The notes: generated by a model not told the origin, from the sequence alone. A DNA stretch of 9,556 nt from Campylobacter sp. (GCF_020024835.1 NZ_JAHHTD010000044.1:1-9556), one strand, 5' to 3'; counted from the first letter of the stretch, positions 1 to 6,656 are shown. Translations and numbers: made by a program.

Positions 1-312
1 GAATATGAATACAATATAAGAGTTTTAGAATATAAAGATGCTTTAGAAAAGAATTTAAATTATTTTAGATTGTGTTATAAAAACGATCAATATTATAATT
101 CTTTATTAAAAGTCATAGAAGAAAATTATATAAATCAAACTAAAATTACACAATTGTATTTTGATAAATATAAATTAGGACGTAGTGAATTTAAAGATTA
201 TCTTGATGCAGATACTTTGTTAATTAATTCTTTGCAGGAGCTTAGTAGAGCTAGATTGGCATTACTTAAAAATATAAATTTGTATCATAGTATAGTTTTA
301 ATATCAAAATAA
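1..312 (+). CDS. TolC-family outer-membrane efflux protein, C-terminal fragment
   Basis: The frame is open from the first base to a TAA at 310-312, giving 103 residues with no start codon before the TTG at 70, so this is the 3' end of a gene that begins outside the window. The residues form one long, polar, helix-rich stretch: YNSLLKVIEENY, then QLYFDKYKLGRSEFKDYLDA, then a helix with NSLQELSRARLALLKNINLY. The 'Y..G..s..d.Lda...l......R..ll..i.LY' pattern is typical of the last periplasmic hairpin of TolC-type channels, which carry substrates across the outer membrane for an inner-membrane pump plus adaptor. C. jejuni has such a protein with a MacAB-like pump (Cj0606-Cj0608), and this may be its homologue. 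The family call rests on pattern recognition of a short end, so it is moderately sure; the pump partners are not visible. Confidence 0.6.
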   Translation, partial: EYEYNIRVLEYKDALEKNLNYFRLCYKNDQYYNSLLKVIEENYINQTKITQLYFDKYKLGRSEFKDYLDADTLLINSLQELSRARLALLKNINLYHSIVLISK

Positions 313-543
313 GAATTAAAATATTGCACTTGTAATAATGGCTTATATTTTTCATTGTTTAAATTTATGCAATAAATCAATTATAAAATCTATATGACAT
401 AAGAGTAGTATGTGGTATAGGTAGAGTTGCACAAAATTTATTATATTTTGATAGAAATTTTAATTGTAGTAAATATGCAATGATAATTATTATGGTATGA
501 ATTTATTGCTTTTATGCTAGATGATAATAAATATCTTTAGTGT
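313..543. other. intergenic region between convergent tolC-like gene and nth
   Basis: This gap of 231 bases separates the stop codons of two convergent genes. I found no intact gene, no RNA gene, and no clear stem followed by a T-run on either strand. The only structure that stands out is a pair of short open stretches in two plus-strand frames between 387 and 540, listed separately as a possible gene remnant. Confidence 0.6.
387..540 (+). pseudogene. possible remnant of a protein-coding gene, frame-shifted
   Basis: Frame 3 is open from 387 to a TGA at 498-500 and reads NLYDIRVVCGIGRVAQNLLY followed by FDRNFNCSKYAMIIIMV. Frame 1 is open from 487 to a TAG at 538-540 and reads LLWYEFIAFMLDDNKYL. 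Neither has a usable start or ribosome binding site. Both look more protein-like (G, C, W, R, Q and mixed hydrophobics) than typical AT-rich spacer, and they would join through one frameshift near 487-498. I do not recognise the family. The alternative is chance open frame in AT-rich DNA, which is quite possible at this length. Confidence 0.22.
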
Positions 544-1167
544 TTAATTATTTTTATCTTGACTTTTGCATAAATGATTTAAAAAACATTCTTTGCATAA
601 TGGATTTTTAGCTTTACAGGTGTAGCGTCCAAAAAGCACCATAGCTTGATGAAGATAGTTTAATTTATCTTTAAAAATTTTTGTTAAATCTTTTTCTGTG
701 TCTTCTGGGGTTTTTGCTTTGCTTAGATTAAGTCTATGTGAAACTCTAAATACATGGGTATCTACTGCCATACAATTTGCTCCACACCACTCAATCATAA
801 CAACATGAGCTGTTTTTTGACCAACTCCAGCAAGACTTTTTAGAGAGTTTTCATCAGTAGGAATTTCTTCGTTGAAATTTTCACATACTGATTTTGCCAT
901 TTTGATAAGATTTTGAGCTTTATTATTATAAAAAGAACACGAATTTATAAGTAGTTTTAAGCTTGAAAGATTTGCATTTGCTAGATCTTTTACACTTGGG
1001 TAAGCTTTAAATAAAGCAGGTGTAATGAGATTTACTCTTTTGTCTGTGCATTGAGCTGAAAGCATAACACAGACTATTAATTCATAAGCATTTTTAAAAA
1101 CTAATTCTGTTTTAGCTTGTTTAAAATGTTGCAAGAATAATTTTTTGATTTGTAAATTTCTTTCCAT
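544..1167 (-). CDS. nth: endonuclease III, base-excision DNA glycosylase/AP lyase
   Basis: The 207-residue protein removes oxidised pyrimidines from DNA and cleaves the abasic site. The motif VMLSAQCTD is at residues 34-42. The helix-hairpin-helix LAGVGQKTAHVV is at about 112-123, with the catalytic lysine K118 in GQKTA. The catalytic aspartate D136 is in VDTHVFRVSHRL. The [4Fe-4S] cluster cysteines C184, C191, C194 and C200 have the classic C-x6-C-x2-C-x5-C spacing. Length and residue positions closely match E. coli Nth (K120, D138), so the gene is complete and should be active. The ATG at 1165-1167 is the only start in a sensible position: no in-frame start lies upstream, although no good Shine-Dalgarno precedes it. 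It is divergent from peb4 across 76 bases, with a shared palindromic promoter. Its C. jejuni counterpart is Cj0595c. Confidence 0.96.
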   Translation of the reverse strand: MERNLQIKKLFLQHFKQAKTELVFKNAYELIVCVMLSAQCTDKRVNLITPALFKAYPSVKDLANANLSSLKLLINSCSFYNNKAQNLIKMAKSVCENFNEEIPTDENSLKSLAGVGQKTAHVVMIEWCGANCMAVDTHVFRVSHRLNLSKAKTPEDTEKDLTKIFKDKLNYLHQAMVLFGRYTCKAKNPLCKECFLNHLCKSQDKNN

Positions 1168-1206
1168 AAACTTATTGTATGTTAATCCCCTTTAAATAAA
1201 GTTTAG

Positions 1207-1223
1207 TTATAATGCCATTATAA
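1207..1223. promoter_or_regulatory. palindromic bidirectional promoter between nth and peb4
   Basis: TTATAATG-C-CATTATAA is a perfect 8-bp inverted repeat around one base. The plus strand carries TATAAT at 1208-1213, which would drive peb4 with a start near 1220, about 25 bases before its ATG. The minus strand carries TATAAT over 1222-1217, which would drive nth with a start near 1210, about 43 bases before its ATG. Campylobacter sigma-70 promoters rely mostly on the -10 box, so the missing -35 is expected. The divergent pairing is inferred from sequence symmetry. Confidence 0.6.
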
Positions 1224-1233
1224 AAATTATTTT

Positions 1234-1239
1234 AAAGGA
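1234..1239 (+). promoter_or_regulatory. ribosome binding site of peb4
   Basis: AAAGGA lies 4 bases before the ATG at 1244 and 7 bases before the ATG at 1247. The 7-base gap is nearer the usual spacing, and starting at 1247 gives MKKISL, the usual form of a signal-peptide start, so the second ATG is preferred. Confidence 0.65.
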
Positions 1240-1243
1240 AAAG

Positions 1244-2062
1244 ATGATGAAAAAAATTTCTTTAGTTACTGCAGTTTTATTGATGGGTTTGAATTTAAAT
1301 GCTGCAGTTGTAGCTACTTTTGATGGTATGAATATCACTGATGATCAAATTAATGAAAATTTTGCTCCTATGTTAAGGGGTGCTAAAATATCTGATTTAC
1401 CAGCTGAACAAAGAAAAGCATTGATTGATCAATATATTGCACAACAACTTGTGTTAAAGGATGCAAAAGCTCAAAAATTAGAAAATGATCCTTTGTATAA
1501 AGAAGAATTAGAGCGTGCAAAAGAAGCTATTTTAGCAAATATTTATCAAAAGAAAATTTTTGATTCTATTAAAATAGATGAAGCTAAGATAAAAAAATAT
1601 TATGAAACTCACAAAGATAGATTTACAAAATCTGCACAAGTGAAAGCAAAACACATTTTAGTAACTAGTGAAAAAGAAGCAAAAGATATTATTGCTCAAT
1701 TAAGTAAGCTTAATGGAAAAGCATTAGAAGATAAATTTATTGAATTAGCAAAAGAAAAATCAATAGACAAAGGTTCTTCTGCACAAGGTGGAGAGCTTGG
1801 ATGGTTTGGTGAATCTACTATGGTAAAACCTTTTGCTGACGCAGCTTTTTCTATGAAAAAAGGAACTATTTCTAAAACTCCAGTTAAAAGTGATTTTGGA
1901 TATCATATTATCTTAAAAGAAGATGCTAAAGCAAAAAGCACTATAGGCTATGATGAAGTAAAATCAGGTATTGAAAATAATCTAAAAATGGAAGAATTTA
2001 AAAATATTTTTGGCAAAAAAATTGAAGATCTTCAAAAAAAAGCACAAGTGGAATATAAATAA
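1244..2062 (+). CDS. peb4: PEB4 / Cbf2, periplasmic SurA-like chaperone and peptidyl-prolyl isomerase
   Basis: This is a secreted parvulin-type foldase that helps outer-membrane proteins cross the periplasm; in C. jejuni its loss affects adhesion and outer-membrane composition. Numbering from 1244, the signal peptide (MKK, hydrophobic core LVTAVLLMGL, then NLNAA) should be cut near residues 20-21. A chaperone helical region follows at about 25-125. The PpiC rotamase domain is at about 131-226, with KAKHILV, GGELGWF (182-188) and FGYHIILKE (218-226). A short C-terminal helix ends in EYK. The whole protein matches C. jejuni PEB4 closely in length. The AAAGGA at 1234-1239 sits better with the second ATG at 1247 (7-base gap) than the first at 1244 (4-base gap), so the true protein may be 271 residues. 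The stop overlaps the fba start by one base. Confidence 0.95.
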   Translation: MMKKISLVTAVLLMGLNLNAAVVATFDGMNITDDQINENFAPMLRGAKISDLPAEQRKALIDQYIAQQLVLKDAKAQKLENDPLYKEELERAKEAILANIYQKKIFDSIKIDEAKIKKYYETHKDRFTKSAQVKAKHILVTSEKEAKDIIAQLSKLNGKALEDKFIELAKEKSIDKGSSAQGGELGWFGESTMVKPFADAAFSMKKGTISKTPVKSDFGYHIILKEDAKAKSTIGYDEVKSGIENNLKMEEFKNIFGKKIEDLQKKAQVEYK

Positions 2063-3126
2063 TGGGTGTTTTAGATCTTGTTAAACCAGGTGTTTTAAGT
2101 GGTGATGAGTTAAGCATTGTTTATAATCACGCTAAAAAAGAAGGTTTTGCTATTCCTGCTGTTAATGTCGTAGGAACAAATTCTATGAATGCTGTTTTAG
2201 AAAGTGCTAAGAAAGTAAATTCTCCTGTGATTATACAATTTTCAAATGGTGGAGCTAAATTTGTAGCAGGTAAGGCTTGCCCTAAAGCTGATATTTTAGG
2301 TGCTATTAGTGGTGCTAAACATGTGCATTTAATGGCAAAAGCTTATGGAGTGCCTGTGATTTTACATACTGATCATGCAGCTAGAAAGCTTCTTCCTTGG
2401 ATTGATGCTTTGATAGAAGCTAATGCAGAATTTAAAAAAGATAATGGTATTGCTTTGTTTAGTTCTCATATGATTGACTTGAGTGAAGAAAATTTGGAAG
2501 AAAATTTAAGCACTTGTGAAGTTTATTTAAGAAAAATGTCTGAACTTGGAATTTCATTAGAATTAGAGCTTGGTTGTACAGGTGGAGAAGAAGATGGGGT
2601 AGATAATACAAATATTGATAATGCAAAATTATATACCCAACCTGAAGATGTTGCTTTAGCATACGAAAGACTCATTAAAATTAGTGATAAATTTTCCATA
2701 GCAGCAAGTTTTGGTAATGTTCATGGGGTGTATAAGCCAGGTAATGTAATTTTAAGACCTGAAATACTTAAAAATTCTCAAGAATATGTAAAAAATAAAT
2801 TTAATTTATCTCAAGACAAACCTATTGATTTTGTTTTCCACGGCGGTAGTGGTAGTGATATAAATGACATTAAAGCAGCACTTAGTTATGGTGTGATTAA
2901 AATGAATATCGATACAGATACTCAATGGGCTTTTTGGGATGGAGTTAGAGAATATGAACTTCAAAATAAGGCTTATTTGCAAGGACAAATTGGTAATCTT
3001 GAAGGTGATGATAAACCTAATAAAAAATATTACGATCCAAGAGTTTGGCTTAGAGCTGGTGAAGAGAGTATGATTAAACGTTTAGAATGTGCATTTAGTG
3101 ATTTAAATTGTATTGATAGAAACTAA
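2062..3126 (+). CDS. fba: class II fructose-1,6-bisphosphate aldolase
   Basis: This zinc-dependent enzyme reversibly joins dihydroxyacetone phosphate and glyceraldehyde 3-phosphate. In Campylobacter, which lacks phosphofructokinase, it is thought to serve gluconeogenesis. It has 354 residues, close to the E. coli class II enzyme. The motif LHTDHAARK carries D104 and the zinc ligand H105. LELELGCTGGEEDG (165-179) supplies acidic active-site residues. NVHGVY has zinc ligand H221, and FHGGSGS (259-265) has zinc ligand H260 plus the phosphate-binding glycines. NIDTDTQWA (282-290) is the conserved substrate-binding strand. The ATG shares its A with the peb4 stop (TAATG), which implies translational coupling; only a weak GTGGA precedes it at 2048-2052. 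C. jejuni has the same pair as Cj0596-Cj0597. Confidence 0.97.
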   Translation: MGVLDLVKPGVLSGDELSIVYNHAKKEGFAIPAVNVVGTNSMNAVLESAKKVNSPVIIQFSNGGAKFVAGKACPKADILGAISGAKHVHLMAKAYGVPVILHTDHAARKLLPWIDALIEANAEFKKDNGIALFSSHMIDLSEENLEENLSTCEVYLRKMSELGISLELELGCTGGEEDGVDNTNIDNAKLYTQPEDVALAYERLIKISDKFSIAASFGNVHGVYKPGNVILRPEILKNSQEYVKNKFNLSQDKPIDFVFHGGSGSDINDIKAALSYGVIKMNIDTDTQWAFWDGVREYELQNKAYLQGQIGNLEGDDKPNKKYYDPRVWLRAGEESMIKRLECAFSDLNCIDRN

Positions 3127-3145
3127 GAGTTTTCTAACTCTTAGT
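3122..3145 (+). terminator. strong hairpin at the end of fba
   Basis: ACTAAGAGTT (3122-3131), loop TTCT and AACTCTTAGT (3136-3145) form a perfect 10-bp stem. The fba stop codon TAA (3124-3126) is inside the 5' arm. The sequence after it, gaattttctg, has only a weak T-run, so this may be a poor terminator or a 3'-end stabilising hairpin. Confidence 0.5.
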
Positions 3146-3157
3146 GAATTTTCTGCA

Positions 3158-3188
3158 AATATATAGATTTTAGAGCAAAATTTAAAGG
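3158..3188 (+). promoter_or_regulatory. candidate -10 box and ribosome binding site for the channel operon
   Basis: A TATAGA-like -10 box lies at 3162-3167 in an A/T-rich stretch just after the fba hairpin. AAAGG at 3184-3188 lies 9 bases before the ATG at 3198 and supports that start. The promoter call is tentative; the ribosome binding site is clearer. Confidence 0.4.
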
Positions 3189-3197
3189 CTTATAATA

Positions 3198-4511
3198 ATG
3201 GAAGTAAAAACAACAGATGAATTTTCAGATCTTGTGTTGCCAGATGGTAAGGGTAGCACAGGGATAGTTGCTTATTTAAAGATAATTTTTATACCTACAA
3301 TTTTATATTTTTTAGTTTTGTTAGGTTATTTTGAAAAAATTGATTTTAAGGTGGAATTACATAGTGTTGTGATGATAGGTATTATTTATATTATTGCCTT
3401 GATTTTTGCTAGACATAGTGCTGATTATGCTTCAAGTATTTTTGAGCAACAAAAAGATGAATTTAAATTAGTATTAAAACGCTATATTATGAAACATTTT
3501 TTAGTTATAGGTAAAGAAACAAAGTCAAATGCGAGTTTTAATGATTTTGCTTATGCTTATGCTAAAGAATTAAGAAATGAAAATTTTGCCTCTGTTGGAG
3601 CTGCTGTTTTTCCTATGCTTGGAATTTTAGGAACTTTTGTGAGTATAGCTATGTCAATGCCTAATTTTAACTCAAGTGATACTGCAGGATTAGAACAAGA
3701 AATTTCAATGTTATTAAATGGAGTAGGGACAGCATTTTATGTTTCTATTTATGGAATTTTTTTAGCACTTTGGTGGATTTTTTTTGAGAAATATGGAGCT
3801 AGTAAATTTCAACGTTTATTAAATCGTCAAAAAAATGCTACAAATGATTTTTTCTGGTCTAAAGAGGAAATTGATAGAAAATATTTGCAAGAAAGTTTAA
3901 AACATTTTGAAAAAATTGGTACTATTTTTGAACATGTAAGTAATGAGGAATTTTTTAAAGAACTTGACAATACTATAGATAGAAAATTTAGTGTTTTTCA
4001 AGAATTAGTTAATGCTGAAGAAAAGGCTGTGCGATTGAGTAGTGAGCACGTAAAACAAGCTATGGGTGATTTATCTAAAACTCAAAGAGAGCAAAAAGAT
4101 ATAGTTAAAACCTATACAGAAATAGTAAATGCTGTAAATATTTTAAATTCTAATATTAAAGATTTAACTCTTAGAATTTCTGAGCAATATAATAGACTTT
4201 TAGATACAAGTTCGGATAAAATTTCTCATTTTAACAAAAGTGTTAATATACTTGATGAAAAAATAGAAAATTTTGCCAATAATATAGAAAAATATCAAAA
4301 TCTTATGTTGGAAAATCAAACAAAACTTTTTGAGGGATTTAGATCAAGTATCATAGAAGGAATGCATACTTTTAAAGAAACTTATGAAGATGAAAAGAGT
4401 ATCGATGATAAGATTTCTATGATAGAAGAATTTAAAACAGAGAGCAAGGAATTAGATGAGCAGACTTCAGAGGTTATTGCCAAACTTGAAAATCAAAAAG
4501 AAAATAAATAA
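3198..4511 (+). CDS. MotA/TolQ/ExbB-type proton-channel protein with long coiled-coil tail (Cj0598-like)
   Basis: This is an inner-membrane protein of 437 residues. Four hydrophobic helices are visible at about 24-44, 56-71, 133-153 and 174-195. Helices 3 and 4 carry the family signature: FPMLGILGTFVSIAM (138-152, compare TolQ 'LFGTVWGIM') and NGVGTAFYVSIYGIFLALWW (174-193), with small residues and T178 where proton-channel proteins line the pore. Residues about 200-437 form a highly charged helical tail, rich in K/E/D/N/Q and expected in the cytoplasm, about as long as the membrane part. The next gene starts immediately after the stop (TAAATG) and encodes a MotB-like partner, so the two probably form a proton-driven stator-like complex. 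Its role is unknown to me; it is not the flagellar MotA, which lacks this tail. Confidence 0.75.
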   Translation: MEVKTTDEFSDLVLPDGKGSTGIVAYLKIIFIPTILYFLVLLGYFEKIDFKVELHSVVMIGIIYIIALIFARHSADYASSIFEQQKDEFKLVLKRYIMKHFLVIGKETKSNASFNDFAYAYAKELRNENFASVGAAVFPMLGILGTFVSIAMSMPNFNSSDTAGLEQEISMLLNGVGTAFYVSIYGIFLALWWIFFEKYGASKFQRLLNRQKNATNDFFWSKEEIDRKYLQESLKHFEKIGTIFEHVSNEEFFKELDNTIDRKFSVFQELVNAEEKAVRLSSEHVKQAMGDLSKTQREQKDIVKTYTEIVNAVNILNSNIKDLTLRISEQYNRLLDTSSDKISHFNKSVNILDEKIENFANNIEKYQNLMLENQTKLFEGFRSSIIEGMHTFKETYEDEKSIDDKISMIEEFKTESKELDEQTSEVIAKLENQKENK

Positions 4512-5474
4512 ATGATAAGAAATAATCAAAATAATAATGAAGAAAATAATTTTTGGATAGCTTATGCTGATTTAATGGCTGGGCTATTGTTTGTTTTTAT
4601 TTTATTAATCGGTGCAATTGTAGTTAAGTATGTTTTAACTCAAAGTGATTTAAAGATTATAAAAGAAAATTTAGAAAAACAAGAACAAAGGCTTAAAGAA
4701 AATCAAGAAGAATTAAATCAAAAAGAAGATATACTAAAAAATCTTAATCAAAAATTAAATAATACTTCAAATACTCTTAATGATATCAACAAACAAAAGC
4801 AAGAACTAGAGGCAAATGTAAATTCTTATGCGAGATTAAATCAAGATTTAAATTCATCTCTTGATGAAAAAGATCAGCAAATTTTTACTTTACTTGAGAG
4901 ATTAAATAGAAAAGATGAACAAATTAGAGATTTAGAAGCTAATTTTAATGAAGCAAAATCAAAGATCAAGGAATTGAGTTTGATTAAAGAAAATACTATT
5001 AAAAATCTTCGCTCAAAGATTGATAACAACATTACTTTAGATGTAAATTCAGGTGCAATTATTTTGCCTTCTGAAGTTTTATTTGATAGTAATTCTTTTA
5101 CTTTAAAAGCTCAAGCTAAAGAAAATTTAAAAACTATATTAACACAATATTTTGATGGTATTTTAAAAGATGAAAATATATTATCAAGTATTGAAAATAT
5201 AGTTATAGAAGGACATACAGATAGTGCTGGATCATACATTTATAATCTTGATTTATCACAAAAAAGAGCTTATGCTGTGATGAGTTTTATTTATTCTTTT
5301 TACAAAGATCCTAGACTTCAAAAATTATTAATGGCTAGTGGTAGATCGTATTCTGATGTGATTATGAAAAATGGTAAAGAGGACCAGCAGGCAAGTCGTA
5401 GAATAGAAATTAAATTTAATATCAATACAAACAATGCTTTAGAAAAAGTTGAAAAATACCTTGATAGCAAGTAG
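4512..5474 (+). CDS. MotB-like membrane protein with OmpA peptidoglycan-binding domain (Cj0599-like)
   Basis: The protein has 320 residues. After a short, polar, asparagine-rich cytoplasmic tip comes FWIAYADLMAGLLFVFILLIGAIVV (14-38), a single membrane helix with D20 where MotB has its proton-carrying aspartate. Residues about 45-170 are a long periplasmic coiled coil dominated by E, K, Q, N and L. An OmpA C-terminal domain follows, with VLFDSNSFTL (189-198), VIEGHTDSAG (231-240), NLDLSQKRAYAV (245-256) and ASRRIEIKF (294-302); such domains bind peptidoglycan. The start abuts the previous stop with no gap, which fits co-translation of channel and anchor. The last 26 bases overlap the next gene. 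The stator-like role is inferred from domain layout; OmpA-domain membership is certain. Confidence 0.85.
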   Translation: MIRNNQNNNEENNFWIAYADLMAGLLFVFILLIGAIVVKYVLTQSDLKIIKENLEKQEQRLKENQEELNQKEDILKNLNQKLNNTSNTLNDINKQKQELEANVNSYARLNQDLNSSLDEKDQQIFTLLERLNRKDEQIRDLEANFNEAKSKIKELSLIKENTIKNLRSKIDNNITLDVNSGAIILPSEVLFDSNSFTLKAQAKENLKTILTQYFDGILKDENILSSIENIVIEGHTDSAGSYIYNLDLSQKRAYAVMSFIYSFYKDPRLQKLLMASGRSYSDVIMKNGKEDQQASRRIEIKFNINTNNALEKVEKYLDSK

Positions 5475-6336
5475 AATAGATAGTTTAAAATATAATGATT
5501 TTGAATTTTTATTAAAAAGAGATGATTTACTTGGAAGTATTAATGGTAATAAAGCTCGAAAATTACATTTTTTTCAGCTAAATAAACATAAATTTAAAAA
5601 AAATCAAAAATTTATTTCTTATGGATCTTCACAAAGCAATGCTTTGGTAGCTTTGGCTATATTTTGCTATGAAAATAATTTTAAATTAATCTTTGTGTGC
5701 GAAAAGATTAGTTCTTTTTTAAAAGAAAATCCTCACGGAAATTATTTATTTGCCTTAAAATATGGTGTGCAAATCGTAGAAAATGATGATTTTTCACATA
5801 AAAAAGTTAAAGCATTAAGTTTAATGAATAATGGAGATATTTTTATAGAAGAGGGGGTAGCTGTTAAAGAGGCTGAATTTGGTTATGAGCAATTAGCCTT
5901 AGAGCTTGATGAGCAATTAAATGAAAATGTAGATATTTTTTTGCCATCGGGCACAGGAACTTCAGCAGCATTTTTAGCAAAGCATTCTAAATTTAAAGTT
6001 TATACTTGTGCTTGTGTAGGAAATGAGAATTATTTGAGGGAGCAAATTTTAGCCTTAGATAAGGATTATGATTTTAAAAATTTACATATTTTAAAATTAT
6101 CTAAAAAATATCATTTTGCTAAGCCTTATGTGGAATTATTTGAGCTTTATAAGGATTTAAAACAAAAATGTAATGTAGAATTTGATTTAATTTATGATAT
6201 GGTTGGTTTTAAAACTTTAATGGAAAATAGAAAAATATTTTCTAATAAAATCTTATATATCCACCAAGGAGGACTTAGCGGAAATATAAGTATGATAAAG
6301 CGATATGAGTATAAAAATCAATGTAAATATATATGA
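5449..6336 (+). CDS. PLP-dependent enzyme of the D-cysteine desulfhydrase / ACC deaminase family (Cj0600-like)
   Basis: This 295-residue protein belongs to the fold-type II pyridoxal phosphate enzymes. NGNKARKL (32-39) contains K35, the expected PLP-binding lysine of the 'GGNKxRKL' motif. YGSSQSNALVALA (58-70) matches the 'GxxQSNHxR' substrate/cofactor loop, though the usual His-x-Arg is replaced. PSGTGTSAAFLA (166-177) is the glycine-rich phosphate-binding loop, and YIHQGGLSG (270-278) matches the C-terminal 'HTGG' motif. The substrate cannot be told from sequence; D-cysteine, ACC or another small amino acid are options. The start is TTG at 5449, inside the previous gene. The only nearby in-frame alternative is the TTG at 5461, because no ATG lies upstream of the conserved KRDDLLG. 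The 26-base overlap suggests coupling to the OmpA-domain gene. Confidence 0.7.
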   Translation: MKNTLIASRIDSLKYNDFEFLLKRDDLLGSINGNKARKLHFFQLNKHKFKKNQKFISYGSSQSNALVALAIFCYENNFKLIFVCEKISSFLKENPHGNYLFALKYGVQIVENDDFSHKKVKALSLMNNGDIFIEEGVAVKEAEFGYEQLALELDEQLNENVDIFLPSGTGTSAAFLAKHSKFKVYTCACVGNENYLREQILALDKDYDFKNLHILKLSKKYHFAKPYVELFELYKDLKQKCNVEFDLIYDMVGFKTLMENRKIFSNKILYIHQGGLSGNISMIKRYEYKNQCKYI

Positions 6337-6462
6337 TGTGTTTTTGGAGTAAATCTATCATATTTTTATGATATTGCTAATTGATTTTCATTGTATTTTT
6401 GCTTTTATACCATTTTCTCATTATGTTGTTTATTAGTTTTTGCTCATATTTTTTATTATTTT
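6337..6462. other. spacer before the CRISPR array
   Basis: This T-rich stretch holds no gene. A 6-bp hairpin (6357-6362 with 6367-6372, loop TTTT) lies near its start but has no T-run after it. TTGATT (6381-6386) and TTATAC (6405-6410), 18 bases apart, could be a weak rightward promoter for the array. Nothing here resembles a degenerate repeat. Confidence 0.4.
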
Positions 6463-6630
6463 GTTTTAGTCTCTTTTTAAATTTCTTTATGGTAAAATAA
6501 ACTTAAGAGCGATAAAAATGGCCGGTGGGTTTTAGTCTCTTTTTAAATTTCTTTATGGTAAAATACAAAAATGAAGGTGTTAAGAATGAATTATGTTTTA
6601 GTCTCTTTTTAAATTTCTTTATGGTAAAAT
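6463..6630 (+). CRISPR. type II-C CRISPR array, 3 repeats and 2 spacers
   Basis: Three identical 36-bp repeats lie at 6463-6498, 6529-6564 and 6595-6630, each starting GTTTTAGTCTCT and ending TTTATGGTAAAAT. The two spacers are each exactly 30 bp, at 6499-6528 and 6565-6594. The repeat differs from the C. jejuni repeat I recall by a CCC to CTC change, and the tracrRNA anti-repeat carries the matching change. The crRNA-sense strand is plus, because the tracrRNA anti-repeat on the same strand is complementary to it. Each repeat ends in TGGTAAAAT, an extended -10 box, as known for type II-C arrays in Neisseria and Campylobacter, so each crRNA is probably transcribed from the preceding repeat. The third repeat is an exact copy with no decay. 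Confidence 0.97.
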
Positions 6631-6656
6631 AGACTTCTAGTAAATAAAGAAATTTA
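6610..6656 (+). repeat. 13-bp inverted repeat: last CRISPR repeat and a partial second anti-repeat
   Basis: TAAATTTCTTTAT (6610-6622), inside the third repeat, is perfectly complementary to ATAAAGAAATTTA (6644-6656), with a 21-base loop. The second arm is a partial copy of the anti-repeat found in full at 6704-6727. RNA spanning both could fold into a hairpin covering the -10 end of repeat 3. Confidence 0.7.

Noticed and set aside
70..312. A complete 80-residue protein starting at the TTG at 70
   Set aside because: The frame is open to base 1, there is no ribosome binding site, and the sequence continues the helical pattern of a TolC-type protein.
1186..1196. Minus-strand AAAGGGGA as ribosome binding site of nth
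   Set aside because: It ends about 19 bases before the ATG, too far, and no in-frame start codon lies closer to it.
2459..2988. Two minus-strand open frames of 60-67 codons inside fba (2459-2662 and 2806-2988)
   Set aside because: They lie wholly within a well-conserved gene, have no family motif, and are rich in residues expected from antisense reading of AT-rich codons.
3198..5474. A complete Zorya anti-phage system
   Set aside because: Only ZorA/ZorB-like parts are present; no ZorC, ZorD or ZorE-like gene is nearby, and the pair corresponds to conserved C. jejuni genes.
6357..6372. Terminator after the PLP-enzyme gene
   Set aside because: The 6-bp AT-rich stem has its T-run in the loop instead of after the stem, so it is not a convincing terminator.
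6337..6462. Degenerate repeat or conserved leader before the array
   Set aside because: I found no partial match to the repeat in this stretch, and type II-C arrays with repeat-borne promoters do not need a leader promoter.
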